IMG/VR virus record: IMGVR_UViG_3300043403_000102
Coordinates: 18,089 to 82,088 of that record
Reading direction: 5' to 3' (one strand)
Source of the DNA: a virus
Length of the DNA: 64,000 nt
The position numbers and the translations under genes were made by a program. This document shows, one piece after another, positions 8,551-16,408 of the stretch (the first letter of the stretch is position 1; the number at the start of each line of letters is the position of its first letter). A model generated the notes under the pieces. The model worked only from the letters and a program-made list of their open reading frames with translations. It did no database searches and was not told the origin of the DNA.

Positions 8551-8760
8551 CTAAACAGTACCATCCCCGGGCGTGCGGGTGAGAGCCCGCGACATGCGCA
8601 GCAGCAACCAAGCCAGACAACGGTCATACCAAGACAGCCGCACCGCAGGATAGATGGGCCTGTCTGAGGGACCCTTCAAAGCACCGTCGGGGGTCGTCGT
8701 TGGGTAGGCGAAGCTCACCGTGACCGGCGGGCGTGCTTGGCTTTCTGTTTTTGGATCCAT
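8551..8760 (-). CDS. small hypothetical protein, 69 aa
   Basis: I start at ATG 8760 (MDPKTESQARPP) because GGAGGA precedes it; the frame extends further upstream only in shadow sequence. The product is basic, with a short hydrophobic helix (RCLAWLLLRM) near the C-terminus that could be membrane-associated. It overlaps the end of the upstream gene by 46 bases. Function unknown. Confidence 0.5.
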   Translation of the reverse strand: MDPKTESQARPPVTVSFAYPTTTPDGALKGPSDRPIYPAVRLSWYDRCLAWLLLRMSRALTRTPGDGTV

Positions 8761-9092
8761 TTCCAAAGGTCCTCCGGGGTCTCGAACCAGGCCAGCACGT
8801 CTTCGGTCGTGAAGGCCTTGCGCAGGTAGTTGTTCCGCCAAAGGCCACGGGTCTGCTTGCGGCCGTCTTGCAAGGTAGGCAACGCATTCGGGGGCCAGTA
8901 CGTGAAGCCCCCGTTGCCGAGGGCCTGGCGGTAGTCGGCAATCTTACGCCCTCGCACGGCCTCGGCCACGGCGTCCTGGTGCTGCTTGGGGTCGAAGATC
9001 GGCTGCGGGGCCGTGAGGTCTTGGCCCTGCCTTACGCGCTCGATGGTGCGGGCGAACTCGGCGGCGTCGAAAACCTTCGAGGGCTCGGGCAT
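8715..9092 (-). CDS. hypothetical protein, 125 aa
   Basis: MPEPSKVFDAAEFARTIERV..., a hydrophilic, mostly helical protein with a basic C-terminus (WKWIQKQKAKHARRSR) and a Trp-rich middle (TYWPPNALPT; LWRNNYLRKAF). The basic tail suggests nucleic-acid contact. It is co-transcribed between a Tad2-like gene and portal. I do not recognise it. Confidence 0.55.
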   Translation of the reverse strand: MPEPSKVFDAAEFARTIERVRQGQDLTAPQPIFDPKQHQDAVAEAVRGRKIADYRQALGNGGFTYWPPNALPTLQDGRKQTRGLWRNNYLRKAFTTEDVLAWFETPEDLWKWIQKQKAKHARRSR

Positions 9093-9095
9093 GAC

Positions 9096-9386
9096 TTAGG
9101 CCCAACCCCAGTCGTCGGCCAGCATGTCGGTCTGGCTGGCCAACCAAGGGACGAAGGATCCGTCTACCGTTCGCATGATGAGGTACGGGAGGAACTTGCA
9201 GACGGTGCCCTCGGGCATGCTTGTCGCCTTCGCGGTGTTCGCGTTGATGGGGATCCCCCCGGGATAGCCCGCCTGGTAGGCCAGCCACATATTTTTCCCG
9301 TTCCACCCCTTGCGGGAAACCTGACGACCGAGCTTGAGTTGGTTCAGAGCCCAACCGAAGTCGTACACGTATTCGTTGTCGCCCAT
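9096..9386 (-). CDS. tad2: Tad2-like anti-Thoeris protein (DUF2829)
   Basis: 96 residues. It matches the DUF2829 pattern closely: an N-terminal FGWALNQLKLGRQVSRKGWNGK, a central variable loop, FLPYLIMRTVDGSFVPW and the ending LASQTDMLADDW. Tad2 proteins bind and sequester the cyclic ADP-ribose-type signal of Thoeris immunity. Length equals the family norm, and the RKGWNGK and PWLASQTD blocks that build the ligand pocket are intact. Its location inside a head/packaging operon suggests late expression, unusual for an immediate anti-defence protein. Ligand and activity are inferred from the family. Confidence 0.85.
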   Translation of the reverse strand: MGDNEYVYDFGWALNQLKLGRQVSRKGWNGKNMWLAYQAGYPGGIPINANTAKATSMPEGTVCKFLPYLIMRTVDGSFVPWLASQTDMLADDWGWA

Positions 9387-9670
9387 CAGATCTTGCTCCT
9401 GTCGACGGTGGGGCCTTCCATCTCGCGACGGCGGGCCATGATCTCGGGCTCGGTTGAAACGCCAGGGGGAACGGCGAACATCACGCGGTACCCCGTAAGG
9501 GCCCTCACGTCGGCGTGGTACTGGGCGGCCGATGGGTCGGAGGCCTCCACGGTCACGCGCTTGAAGTCCCCGGGCTTGGCGGCCAAGTCATTGACGTCGG
9601 CCTTGATGAGAACGACGTCGAACATCTCACTGTGCTCGGGGAAGTTGGTCGGGGTTTCTTTGGTTGTCAT
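9386..9670 (-). CDS. hypothetical protein, 94 aa
   Basis: Starts MTTKETPTNFPEHSE at ATG 9670, with AAGGA upstream and a 4-base overlap with the methyltransferase stop. It has a central alpha/beta stretch (MFDVVLIKADVNDLA; RALTGYRVMFAVPPG) and a charged C-terminus. No motif is recognised. Coupling to the methyltransferase on one side and Tad2 on the other suggests an accessory or anti-defence role, but this is guilt by association. Confidence 0.55.
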   Translation of the reverse strand: MTTKETPTNFPEHSEMFDVVLIKADVNDLAAKPGDFKRVTVEASDPSAAQYHADVRALTGYRVMFAVPPGVSTEPEIMARRREMEGPTVDRSKI

Positions 9671-10944
9671 GGTGATTCCTTTACAGCGACCTGGCCGGTG
9701 AACGCTTCCCAACGAGCAAGGGCCGCGTCAACATAGGTGGGATTTAACTCCATCGCAAAGCAACGACGATCCAGCTTTTCAGCAGCGATGATCTGCGACC
9801 CAGACCCAGAGAAGGGTTCGTAGCAAATATCACCCAGGCGGGTGTGGTTGACCATCGCCCGCGTGAACACCTCGACGGGCTTTTGCGTTGGGTGCACACG
9901 CTGCCCGTTCGAAACCTCGTGCGTGATATTCCAGACTGTTCCCTGGTTTCGCTCCCCGTAAAACGGCGGGCGCTCCCCCTTGATCCAACCATAAAGGCAG
10001 GGCTCGTGCTGCCAATGGTAGTCCGAGGCTCCAAAGATGATCGAGGGCTTCGCCCAGATAATCTGGTTGTGGATCAACATCCCGACATCCAGACACGCCT
10101 TAATGAACACGGGAGCCTGAGCAGATGAATGCCAAATGTAGATGGCCGCCTTTTGAGCCAGGGCATAGGCCAATGCCGTCGTCAGGAACCCCGCGAGCAT
10201 CCGGTCAAGCTCAACCACGTCACGCCCGTCACCCGCGATCAAATCCCATTTACCTTCCGTCCCTTTAAGATCGGACCGCACGGTGTCTGTGTACGCCACA
10301 CCATAGGGTGGATCGGTGGCCATCAGCAACGCAGTCTTCCCACCCATAAGCCGCGTAACATCAGCATGGTTCGTCGAATCACCACACAGGATTCGATGCT
10401 TGCCCAGAACCCACAGGTCGCCTACCTGAGACCTTGGCGTCACATTATCTGGTACTTCGTCAGCCCCCACAGGGGGTGCGGAAACATCACCAAGCCCCTT
10501 CAACATTGTGGTCAGGTCCTCTGGCATGTAACCCAGCCCTACAAACCCGTCGGCCACAGTCGACAGGTCCTTCAGCATTTCGGAGAGCATCTTGTCGTCC
10601 CAGCCGCCGATCTCGGAGATTCGGTTGTCGGCAATGAGGAACGCCTCGGCCTCTGCATCAGAGGCGAAAGACACGCCCCGAGTTACAGGTACAAGCCATT
10701 CGCCGTCGGGGGCGACAGTTATTCTGTCGGGAGCTGCCTTGCCGTCGGCCTTCATCTTCGCCAGCGTCTCCAGGCGCCCGTGCCCTGCCACAAGACGCCC
10801 GGTGGCCTCATTCAGGGTCAAGGGCTGCACGAAGCCGAATCGCCCAATGCTCTCGTCAAGCTTGTCGATCCTGTGTGTCTTCGGGTTCCTGGGAGCCTTC
10901 AAGATCGCCGTCAGCGGTGTGTACTCAATGCGAATGGATGACAT
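9667..10944 (-). CDS. ParB/Srx-domain DNA N-methyltransferase
   Basis: 425 residues. Residues 1-120 are a ParB-like domain (RLVAGHGRLETLAKM; AFLIADNRISEIGGW). The C-terminal half is a beta-class amino-methyltransferase: catalytic DPPYGVAYTD at about residue 209, then RVHPTQKPVEVF and the SAM-binding LGDICYEPFSGSGSQ near the end. Such ParB-MTase fusions occur in phages and prophages and probably protect phage DNA or modify it before packaging. All core motifs look intact. Target sequence unknown. Confidence 0.9.
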   Translation of the reverse strand: MSSIRIEYTPLTAILKAPRNPKTHRIDKLDESIGRFGFVQPLTLNEATGRLVAGHGRLETLAKMKADGKAAPDRITVAPDGEWLVPVTRGVSFASDAEAEAFLIADNRISEIGGWDDKMLSEMLKDLSTVADGFVGLGYMPEDLTTMLKGLGDVSAPPVGADEVPDNVTPRSQVGDLWVLGKHRILCGDSTNHADVTRLMGGKTALLMATDPPYGVAYTDTVRSDLKGTEGKWDLIAGDGRDVVELDRMLAGFLTTALAYALAQKAAIYIWHSSAQAPVFIKACLDVGMLIHNQIIWAKPSIIFGASDYHWQHEPCLYGWIKGERPPFYGERNQGTVWNITHEVSNGQRVHPTQKPVEVFTRAMVNHTRLGDICYEPFSGSGSQIIAAEKLDRRCFAMELNPTYVDAALARWEAFTGQVAVKESP

Positions 10945-11154
10945 CTAAGACTCCGATCTCTTTTGAAGAGATGCTTGAACGCGCGCCTCAAGTATCGAGG
11001 CCAGCCCGCGATCGATCTCTTGAAGCGTGTGGGCCGTGGGGGTGACTTGACCCGCCTCTATTCTCGTCAGCTCACGGGTGCTGATGCCCGAGCGCAGCGC
11101 AAGCTCATCCCGCGAGACGCGGAAGAACGCACGCATGACCCGAAGTAACCTCAC
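10945..11154 (-). CDS. small XRE-family HTH regulator
   Basis: 69 residues from GTG 11154, or 63 from ATG 11136. It is a single helix-turn-helix: RVSRDELALRSGISTRELTRIEAGQVTPTAHTLQEID. It would bind DNA as a dimer. It sits between the terminase nuclease gene and the methyltransferase gene, where a controller-like regulator of the methyltransferase would be logical; this is inference. No cognate restriction gene is visible. Confidence 0.75.
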   Translation of the reverse strand: MRLLRVMRAFFRVSRDELALRSGISTRELTRIEAGQVTPTAHTLQEIDRGLASILEARVQASLQKRSES

Positions 11155-11186
11155 GTCCCGAAAGTGACATGTCTACCGGGGGCCTG

Positions 11187-11960
11187 TCAACGTACATTGA
11201 TGTTGGCGAAGGACGGTCCCGTGTTGCTCGCCTGAGCAGCCCCGCCCCAACGGGACATCGCCTCGCGGCAGAACCACATTGCCATGACGGTGTCGGCCTG
11301 CCCGCTCATGGGGTAGTTGTTGACCTCGGTGGTCCAGACGCACCAGCCGCACTGACAGGTCGGGGGGTGGCCCTCGAACTCGTCGGCGGGGATGACCCAG
11401 GCCTTGTTGGCGAACTCGACTTCTAGGCTGGGCAGGCCGACGTCGACCTTGTGCTTGTTGGCCCCGGTGGTGAAGCTTTCGATCTTGTACCAGAACGAGG
11501 CATCGACGCCGCCGACGTTCCGAATCCAGTCGATGATGGACTGCTGGTATCCGTTGTTCTCGACCATGATGTGCCGCACGTTCGGGTAGCTGGCGTGCAT
11601 CTGGGCCAGGTTCCGGGCGGTCTCGGGGCTGGTCCAGGCACCCCTTCGGATCTCCAGAGGGTAGCGGCGCTGGGTCGTGGGGTCGATAGACGCGGCAAAG
11701 ATGACGTTACCGGCCCGCGTGGCCCCTGCCAAGTCGACACCCATGAACGTGGGCCAGCCGCTGCGCTGGATATTCCCCAGGGCCACGCCGTGGCTGTAGC
11801 AGTTCTTGAAGCTCGGGAACAGCCGCTCCTCGTCCGTGAAGGCGCGCATCTGGAACCCACGGGCAAAGCTGCGGGGGTTCTCCTGCTGCTCCCTGCGAAG
11901 GCGGTCGGCGGGCCAATGCTCCCAAGGAGCCAGGGCAGGCAGCCGGTGCGTGTGGTTCAT
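11187..11960 (-). CDS. terL: large terminase, nuclease half (split TerL)
   Basis: 257 residues. Residues 11-50 contain the linker typical of the end of the ATPase domain (WPADRLRREQQENPRSFARGF, then FTDEERLFP). The RNase H-like nuclease follows: GVDLAGA (Asp about 76), MVENNG (Glu about 134) and SGQADTVMAMWF (Asp about 223). The three acidic metal ligands are in the right order. There is no ATPase domain; that half is at 25477-26337. The start ATG overlaps the upstream stop (ATGA), so this is a gene with its own start rather than a decayed remnant. Confidence 0.85.
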   Translation of the reverse strand: MNHTHRLPALAPWEHWPADRLRREQQENPRSFARGFQMRAFTDEERLFPSFKNCYSHGVALGNIQRSGWPTFMGVDLAGATRAGNVIFAASIDPTTQRRYPLEIRRGAWTSPETARNLAQMHASYPNVRHIMVENNGYQQSIIDWIRNVGGVDASFWYKIESFTTGANKHKVDVGLPSLEVEFANKAWVIPADEFEGHPPTCQCGWCVWTTEVNNYPMSGQADTVMAMWFCREAMSRWGGAAQASNTGPSFANINVR

Positions 11961-12199
11961 TCCGTCAGTGTAACAACTGTCGTGACCGATGCCCGGAACT
12001 GCAGGAGCAACGCATCGATGAAGGGCTTCCCGTCTTTGGGAGCCACGACACCTCCTGCAGCCATGCTGTAAATCCCGTCATCCATGTCAGCGGAGAACTC
12101 AGGGTCATTGTAGGTCGCTTCGACCGTTCCGTCCTTCAGCAGCTCGAAGGAAGCCAGGCACTCGGGGGACTCGCCAACGGTCATCACGTTGTAGGTCAT
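11957..12199 (-). CDS. small hypothetical protein, 80 aa
   Basis: MTYNVMTVGESPECLASF..., acidic, coupled by ATGA overlaps to the large fusion gene upstream and to the terminase nuclease downstream. The centre (DPEFSADMDDGIYSMAAGG) is acidic and the C-terminus hydrophobic. Function unknown. Confidence 0.55.
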   Translation of the reverse strand: MTYNVMTVGESPECLASFELLKDGTVEATYNDPEFSADMDDGIYSMAAGGVVAPKDGKPFIDALLLQFRASVTTVVTLTE

Positions 12200-14706
12200 T
12201 TAGTTCTTACCGTCCCTTCTTCAGAATCTGACCCGCTCCAGGGAACAAGTTTTGAGTATGGAATGTCTTTAGGGCGCGGGCTCCAGCTTGGCGCCACTTC
12301 TGCCATCACGGCTTGCACCGTGCGCTGCGTGTCCTTGCCCAAGTCCAGCTCGGGGGACTCGTGAGAGAACTTGAAGCTGCCCTCTTCGCCGTGAAACTCG
12401 ACCATGCGGGGGTTGGCCTTAAGGGCCTCCAGACGAACGATGACCCCGTGGATCGCTTCGGGCTCCAGGCCGTGAGCCTTGAGGGTACTGGCAATCTGGT
12501 GGGTGTCCGCATGCTCGATCATCTTGGATACCTCCGGGTGTAGCGGGCCCTCGACGTGGCGGTCCACACGGGGCAACTTCGCCATATGGGAGGGGACGAT
12601 GGAGGTGGGGAACGCCAACCCGTGGTCTATGAGCAGGGGCGTGCGGGTCTTACCCTCGTAACTGGGCATCCAGTTCCGGCTGTGCCGATCGGTGTTGCCG
12701 ATAATGAGATCGAAGGCGCGCATCTTTTGGAACCCGACGGGGTCGTCTTGGATTCCCTCCTGGGCTCTCGCGTGGGCGTTCGCGGTCAAGGTCTTCTCCA
12801 CGTCCGCGGGCTTCACACCGAATTTAGCCGCGTTGGCGTTGTAGCGTTCCTGTAGGGCCGCCGTTAATTCCTTCGGTAATCCCTTCGGCTGGTGGGCCGC
12901 CTGGACCGAGCCAATGCCTTCGGGGAGGTCCTCGCGCACCACGGTCGGGGGCACCATGTGCCCGAGGCCGAGGACTTGGGAAAGGGCGTAGGCAGCGACC
13001 TCCCGCTTGTAGCTGGTACCCGGGGTCACGTCAGGACGCATACGCGGCTCCCCCGTGGCAGGCTTGTAGTAGGCCTGAGAGCCGTCAGGGAAGTGTAACC
13101 GTTGGGTAACGGACACCCCCTTCTCCCCTTCCTTAAGGGGCTCGGCCTTTACGGGGGCCACGAACTCTAGCTTCGCGATTCCTTTGTCGATGACGTGGTC
13201 GGAGTCCTTCACATCCTCCTCACTCACCCAGTAGTGCCACTGATGGGACTTGTCCCCTATCTTGCGCTCGCGCTCGACCAGCACGAGGTTCTCACGCCCT
13301 GCCATGCGTGCGACCCCCGGCATTGTCACGCTAGGCACGTCGCCAGGTGTGGTGGTCTCGACGACAGAGCGCACAGGCTCTGCATGCACGTGAACCGCGG
13401 CCCCTATACGCACGAGGCGTGACTCGACGACAACCCAGTTCATTCCTCGGAACACCGCCGCAAGGTACAGGTCTTTGCGAGTGCCATAGTCCGCGGCGTA
13501 GGCGTGCTCCCAGCAGTCGATGGCCAGCAACACTGGGCACCCCGCCATGACGCCGTCGGCATGCTTCTCGACGAGGTTCACCCGAGGGCGCCGTTCGACA
13601 AGATCCCAAACCACCAGCACCCACCCATCGGTCGAACCGCAGGCCGCCCTTAGGTCCCGCGTGAAGTTCTCCCAAGACCCCCAGGACCTCTCGACCGCTT
13701 GAAGAAATACAGGCAAGGGGTGGCCGGGCACCGACGTGAACTGCTCGAAGTAGAACTCGTGCAGGGTCACGGCATTGTAGGCGCTGGGCTCAGACCGCAG
13801 GAGCTCGCCGTGCTCGGCCCACCCCATGCCTGAAAAAGGTTGCACCGCGCGGGGCATCCCGAGCCGATCGGCCACGGTCCCCCGCAGCGTCGTGTACGGG
13901 TCGGGCCTGCCTTGATAAATGTTCGTGGCGGCCTTGCCCCCGAGGGACTGCATGATGATGTCGACCGCTTCGAGCTTGGCCAGGGCCTCGGGCCACGCCG
14001 CATACTCGGCACGCCAGTCAGGGGCCCCGCTATCGAGCCACCTCCCGAAGGCCTCGGCCCAGGCCTCCTCGGGGTGCTTCTGGGCGTAGTGAGCGGGGGC
14101 ATAGGTCAGGTATTCGACGAAGCCCCGGCTGCTGGTGTTGGGCTCTAGGGTGTCGTCGCGCTGGGGGTATGGGATCGTCGGATCTCCGAACGCCGCCAAC
14201 CACAGCGGGTTCGCGCCCAATTCGTACCCGAAGAACACCGCGTGACCCAGCTCATGACGAAGGCAGCGCAGCACCTGGTCAAAGGCATAGGCGAACTCCT
14301 GGGTCCGCGAGGCCAGGCGCCACAGTTCGGCCGTGGCCAGGAACCAGGGGACGTTGATTCTGACGCTCTTGTCCGAGGTCCAGAAGTCTTCCGTCCCCAG
14401 GTACCAGGTGGGCCAGAACGCAGGGGCAGGGGTCTTGTACGTGAACTCGAGCTGTACCAGGGCCAGGGCGTCTTTCAGCGGCCCCACCGCGGGGGCGATC
14501 GAAAGCTCCAGGTGCCTGACGGGGAACGCCAGCAGGGTGCTGGTTGCGGGCCCCCTGGCGGGTTCGGCCGTCAGGGGGTAGGAAGTCTGAATGGCGTTCA
14601 GACGGTCGACCGCACGTCCGTAAAGGGACAAGTGCTGGTCGAGCATGCGGTCACTGATTCCCGTCAGCGCCCCTCGTAGGTAGGAGAAGTCCCTTGCGAT
14701 TCTCAC
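12196..14706 (-). CDS. zincin / Fe-Mn SOD-like / PI3K-HipA-like kinase fusion
   Basis: 836 residues with three recognisable parts. Residues about 100-225 are a zinc metallopeptidase-like domain with HELGH at 151-155 and EEAWAEAF near 213. Residues about 290-432 match Fe/Mn superoxide dismutase: TLHEFYFEQF (His 316), GWVLVVWD, and IDCWEHAYAADYG (Asp 397, His 401), then RGMNWVVVESR. Residues about 525-780 look like a PI3K/HipA-type kinase: YYKP (Lys near 548), IIGNTDRHSRNW at 669-679 and LLIDHG (Asp 694). The position next to terminase, portal and MuF suggests a virion-carried polyvalent protein injected with DNA. Domain calls are by motif; the first SOD His ligand is uncertain (perhaps 299). 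Confidence 0.75.
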   Translation of the reverse strand: MRIARDFSYLRGALTGISDRMLDQHLSLYGRAVDRLNAIQTSYPLTAEPARGPATSTLLAFPVRHLELSIAPAVGPLKDALALVQLEFTYKTPAPAFWPTWYLGTEDFWTSDKSVRINVPWFLATAELWRLASRTQEFAYAFDQVLRCLRHELGHAVFFGYELGANPLWLAAFGDPTIPYPQRDDTLEPNTSSRGFVEYLTYAPAHYAQKHPEEAWAEAFGRWLDSGAPDWRAEYAAWPEALAKLEAVDIIMQSLGGKAATNIYQGRPDPYTTLRGTVADRLGMPRAVQPFSGMGWAEHGELLRSEPSAYNAVTLHEFYFEQFTSVPGHPLPVFLQAVERSWGSWENFTRDLRAACGSTDGWVLVVWDLVERRPRVNLVEKHADGVMAGCPVLLAIDCWEHAYAADYGTRKDLYLAAVFRGMNWVVVESRLVRIGAAVHVHAEPVRSVVETTTPGDVPSVTMPGVARMAGRENLVLVERERKIGDKSHQWHYWVSEEDVKDSDHVIDKGIAKLEFVAPVKAEPLKEGEKGVSVTQRLHFPDGSQAYYKPATGEPRMRPDVTPGTSYKREVAAYALSQVLGLGHMVPPTVVREDLPEGIGSVQAAHQPKGLPKELTAALQERYNANAAKFGVKPADVEKTLTANAHARAQEGIQDDPVGFQKMRAFDLIIGNTDRHSRNWMPSYEGKTRTPLLIDHGLAFPTSIVPSHMAKLPRVDRHVEGPLHPEVSKMIEHADTHQIASTLKAHGLEPEAIHGVIVRLEALKANPRMVEFHGEEGSFKFSHESPELDLGKDTQRTVQAVMAEVAPSWSPRPKDIPYSKLVPWSGSDSEEGTVRTK

Positions 14707-14719
14707 AGCGAGCAGGCTA

Positions 14720-15424
14720 TCAGACTTTGGAGGGCTTGGGCCACAGGATGCGTCGGGTACGACTACCGCTGGCCTGGCTCATGCGGGCCTCGCCACGGCT
14801 TAGGAACAGGACCTCACCGTCGGGGGCCTCGGCAATCTGATAGCCGCCTTGGGCGATCTCGAAGGGCTCCAGCTCGTGCGTGTCCAGGTACGTCGTGCGG
14901 CCGTCGTGGGGCTTCAAGATGGGGAGGCCGAACCACTTAGGCAGCACGAAGTCACTCACGGGGATGATGCGGGTCTGCCCGAGCAGCTCGACCTCAATGC
15001 CGTATTCGTCTCGCTGAACCGGGTCACCAAGTTCGACGTAGTACGTGCGTCCCTTGGGCCCGTCGACCTTGCGGTCGAGCCTGGGGTTGCCGAACATCTC
15101 AAGGGCCTCATGCGACAGGGTCACGCTCGGGTGCTTCGACTGGCTCATGTCCACGAGACCGAAAACCCGCGACCCGAGCTGCGAATGATAGCCCGCGCTG
15201 TCGGCGTTGCCGTCGTCGTCGACGATGCCCAGGATGGCGGCCTGGTCCGCAGGGATACGCTCGGCGTGGCCATAGAAGGCCATGCCGGGGGTAACGCCCC
15301 AAAGCGGGGCCACATGCTCGCGGAGCTGCTTGGCAACGGCCGCAACCCACCACGCCACCTCATCGTCTTTGGCGACGGTCGAGTGGTTATAAACGGCGAT
15401 GTGCGTGATGGGTTGGTCGGTCAC
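14720..15424 (-). CDS. putative metalloprotease-like protein (SHEALE motif)
   Basis: 234 residues from GTG 15424. The strand-helix part with AFYGHAERIP and GYHSQLGSRVFGLVDM leads to VTLSHEALEMFGNPRLD at 102-117. There HEALE resembles an abbreviated zincin site found in phage proteins with SHE-x-LE-x(3)-P. The C-terminal half is beta-rich (VELGDPVQRDEYGIEV; FVLPKWFG). It lies next to the larger zincin fusion, so two zincin-like genes are adjacent. Proteolytic activity is inferred, not shown. Confidence 0.5.
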   Translation of the reverse strand: MTDQPITHIAVYNHSTVAKDDEVAWWVAAVAKQLREHVAPLWGVTPGMAFYGHAERIPADQAAILGIVDDDGNADSAGYHSQLGSRVFGLVDMSQSKHPSVTLSHEALEMFGNPRLDRKVDGPKGRTYYVELGDPVQRDEYGIEVELLGQTRIIPVSDFVLPKWFGLPILKPHDGRTTYLDTHELEPFEIAQGGYQIAEAPDGEVLFLSRGEARMSQASGSRTRRILWPKPSKV

Positions 15425-15795
15425 TTGAACGTGTAGCCCTTCTCGGACAGGAACATCTTCGCGTGGGAGGCCGCCGCGCTGCTGACGGTGTCGGCCTTGT
15501 TGGCATCGGCAGCCTCGCCGAACTGCTTACCCGAGGACTTAACAACACACGCGATCACGTCCTCGGTGATGCCGACGGCGGGGTTGATGAGGCCGATGAG
15601 GCAGCCAGTCCAGCCGCCCACCCCCACGAGGCAATCATTGATCTTGGGAATGAGGGGGATCCCAAAGTCGCGTACGGCCTGGGTCGAGCAGTCGATGATG
15701 CCGGGGTGTCCGGGGCCAGGCATCGGCTGGGGACAGCCCGCCACCGCACTGAGTCCAAGAAGAACGGCAAGGATCCGACGGATGATGTTGTTCAT
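15421..15795 (-). CDS. small lipoprotein
   Basis: 124 residues. The N-terminus is a lipoprotein signal: NNIIRR, a hydrophobic core LAVLLGLSAVAG and Cys 21, followed by a Pro/Gly-rich linker (PQPMPGPGHPG). The mature part holds three further cysteines and a hydrophobic helix (GGWTGCLIGLINPAVGI). An outer-membrane lipoprotein could be an outer spanin or a superinfection-exclusion factor; the transglycosylase and a second lipoprotein lie close upstream. The gene overlaps its neighbour by GTGA. Confidence 0.65.
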   Translation of the reverse strand: MNNIIRRILAVLLGLSAVAGCPQPMPGPGHPGIIDCSTQAVRDFGIPLIPKINDCLVGVGGWTGCLIGLINPAVGITEDVIACVVKSSGKQFGEAADANKADTVSSAAASHAKMFLSEKGYTFK

Positions 15796-15815
15796 CCCGA
15801 AAGCCTACCACGAAC

Positions 15816-16049
15816 CTAAGACGGCTTGTCGTCCGTGGCGGGGATGCCGATGGTGGCAGCCATCAACACGCGCATCTCGAAGGGGACCTCGCGGGCGTCA
15901 TAGACCACCGAGAAGCCGTGCTCGCTGCAGAACGTGATCGTCATGTGCTTCACGGGCGCCCCCTCGGTGGCCACGTTCAGGTAGTCGGGCAAGGCGCTGA
16001 GAAAGCTGCGGAGCTTCTCGCGGCGCGATCGTTCGGCGTCGTCCTTCAT
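15816..16049 (-). CDS. small hypothetical protein, 77 aa
   Basis: Starts MKDDAERSRREKLRSFL at ATG 16049, overlapping the stop of the DUF3310-like gene (TGATG). The N-terminal half is a charged helix; the C-terminal half is alpha/beta with HMTITFCSEHGFSVVYDA and ends in an acidic tail. Function unknown. Confidence 0.55.
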   Translation of the reverse strand: MKDDAERSRREKLRSFLSALPDYLNVATEGAPVKHMTITFCSEHGFSVVYDAREVPFEMRVLMAATIGIPATDDKPS

Positions 16050-16408
16050 CAAAGTCCCTCTAGGGTAGCAAGTAAGATCTGTTCAATGGATTCGAGGTCG
16101 TCCTGCTCGGCCGCGATAACCACCGCGGTGGTCATGTCGTCGTCGGGGGACTTTAGCTGAAGCTGCTCGATGGCGTTGGTGGCCCGCTCGTCTAGCTCAC
16201 TCGGGGGCAGCTTCCGGTTGCTCATCTCGCGACGCAGGTACCAGAGCGCCTTCTCGATGTCCTGACGGCTGGTGCCCTTGCTGCCGTGGCGCCAGACGTA
16301 CTTGATGACGTTGGCGAGGTTGAACTGAAACCCCTCGACGACATCAATGCACTCGACGCCACTGATGTGGCCCGTGTAATGTCGGGGGTGATGAACGGGG
16401 TCGCTCAT
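16049..16408 (-). CDS. DUF3310-like protein (phage nucleotide-kinase-like family)
   Basis: About 119 residues from ATG 16408 (MSDPVHHPRHYTG), overlapping the lipoprotein stop. The signature DPVHHPRHYT, GVECIDVVEGFQFNLANVIKYVWRHG and DIEKALWYLRRE is characteristic of DUF3310, a small phage family often labelled nucleotide kinase although its reaction is unproven. The C-terminal third (DDMTTAVVIAAEQDDLESIEQI) is an extra helical extension. Length is slightly above the usual core. Confidence 0.75.
   Translation of the reverse strand: MSDPVHHPRHYTGHISGVECIDVVEGFQFNLANVIKYVWRHGSKGTSRQDIEKALWYLRREMSNRKLPPSELDERATNAIEQLQLKSPDDDMTTAVVIAAEQDDLESIEQILLATLEGL

Noticed and set aside
8733-9701. Long plus-strand open frames opposite the portal, packaging and terminase genes
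   Set aside because: They lie antisense to recognisable genes, are Arg/Gly/Pro-rich as expected for the complement of GC-rich coding DNA, and lack ribosome sites.
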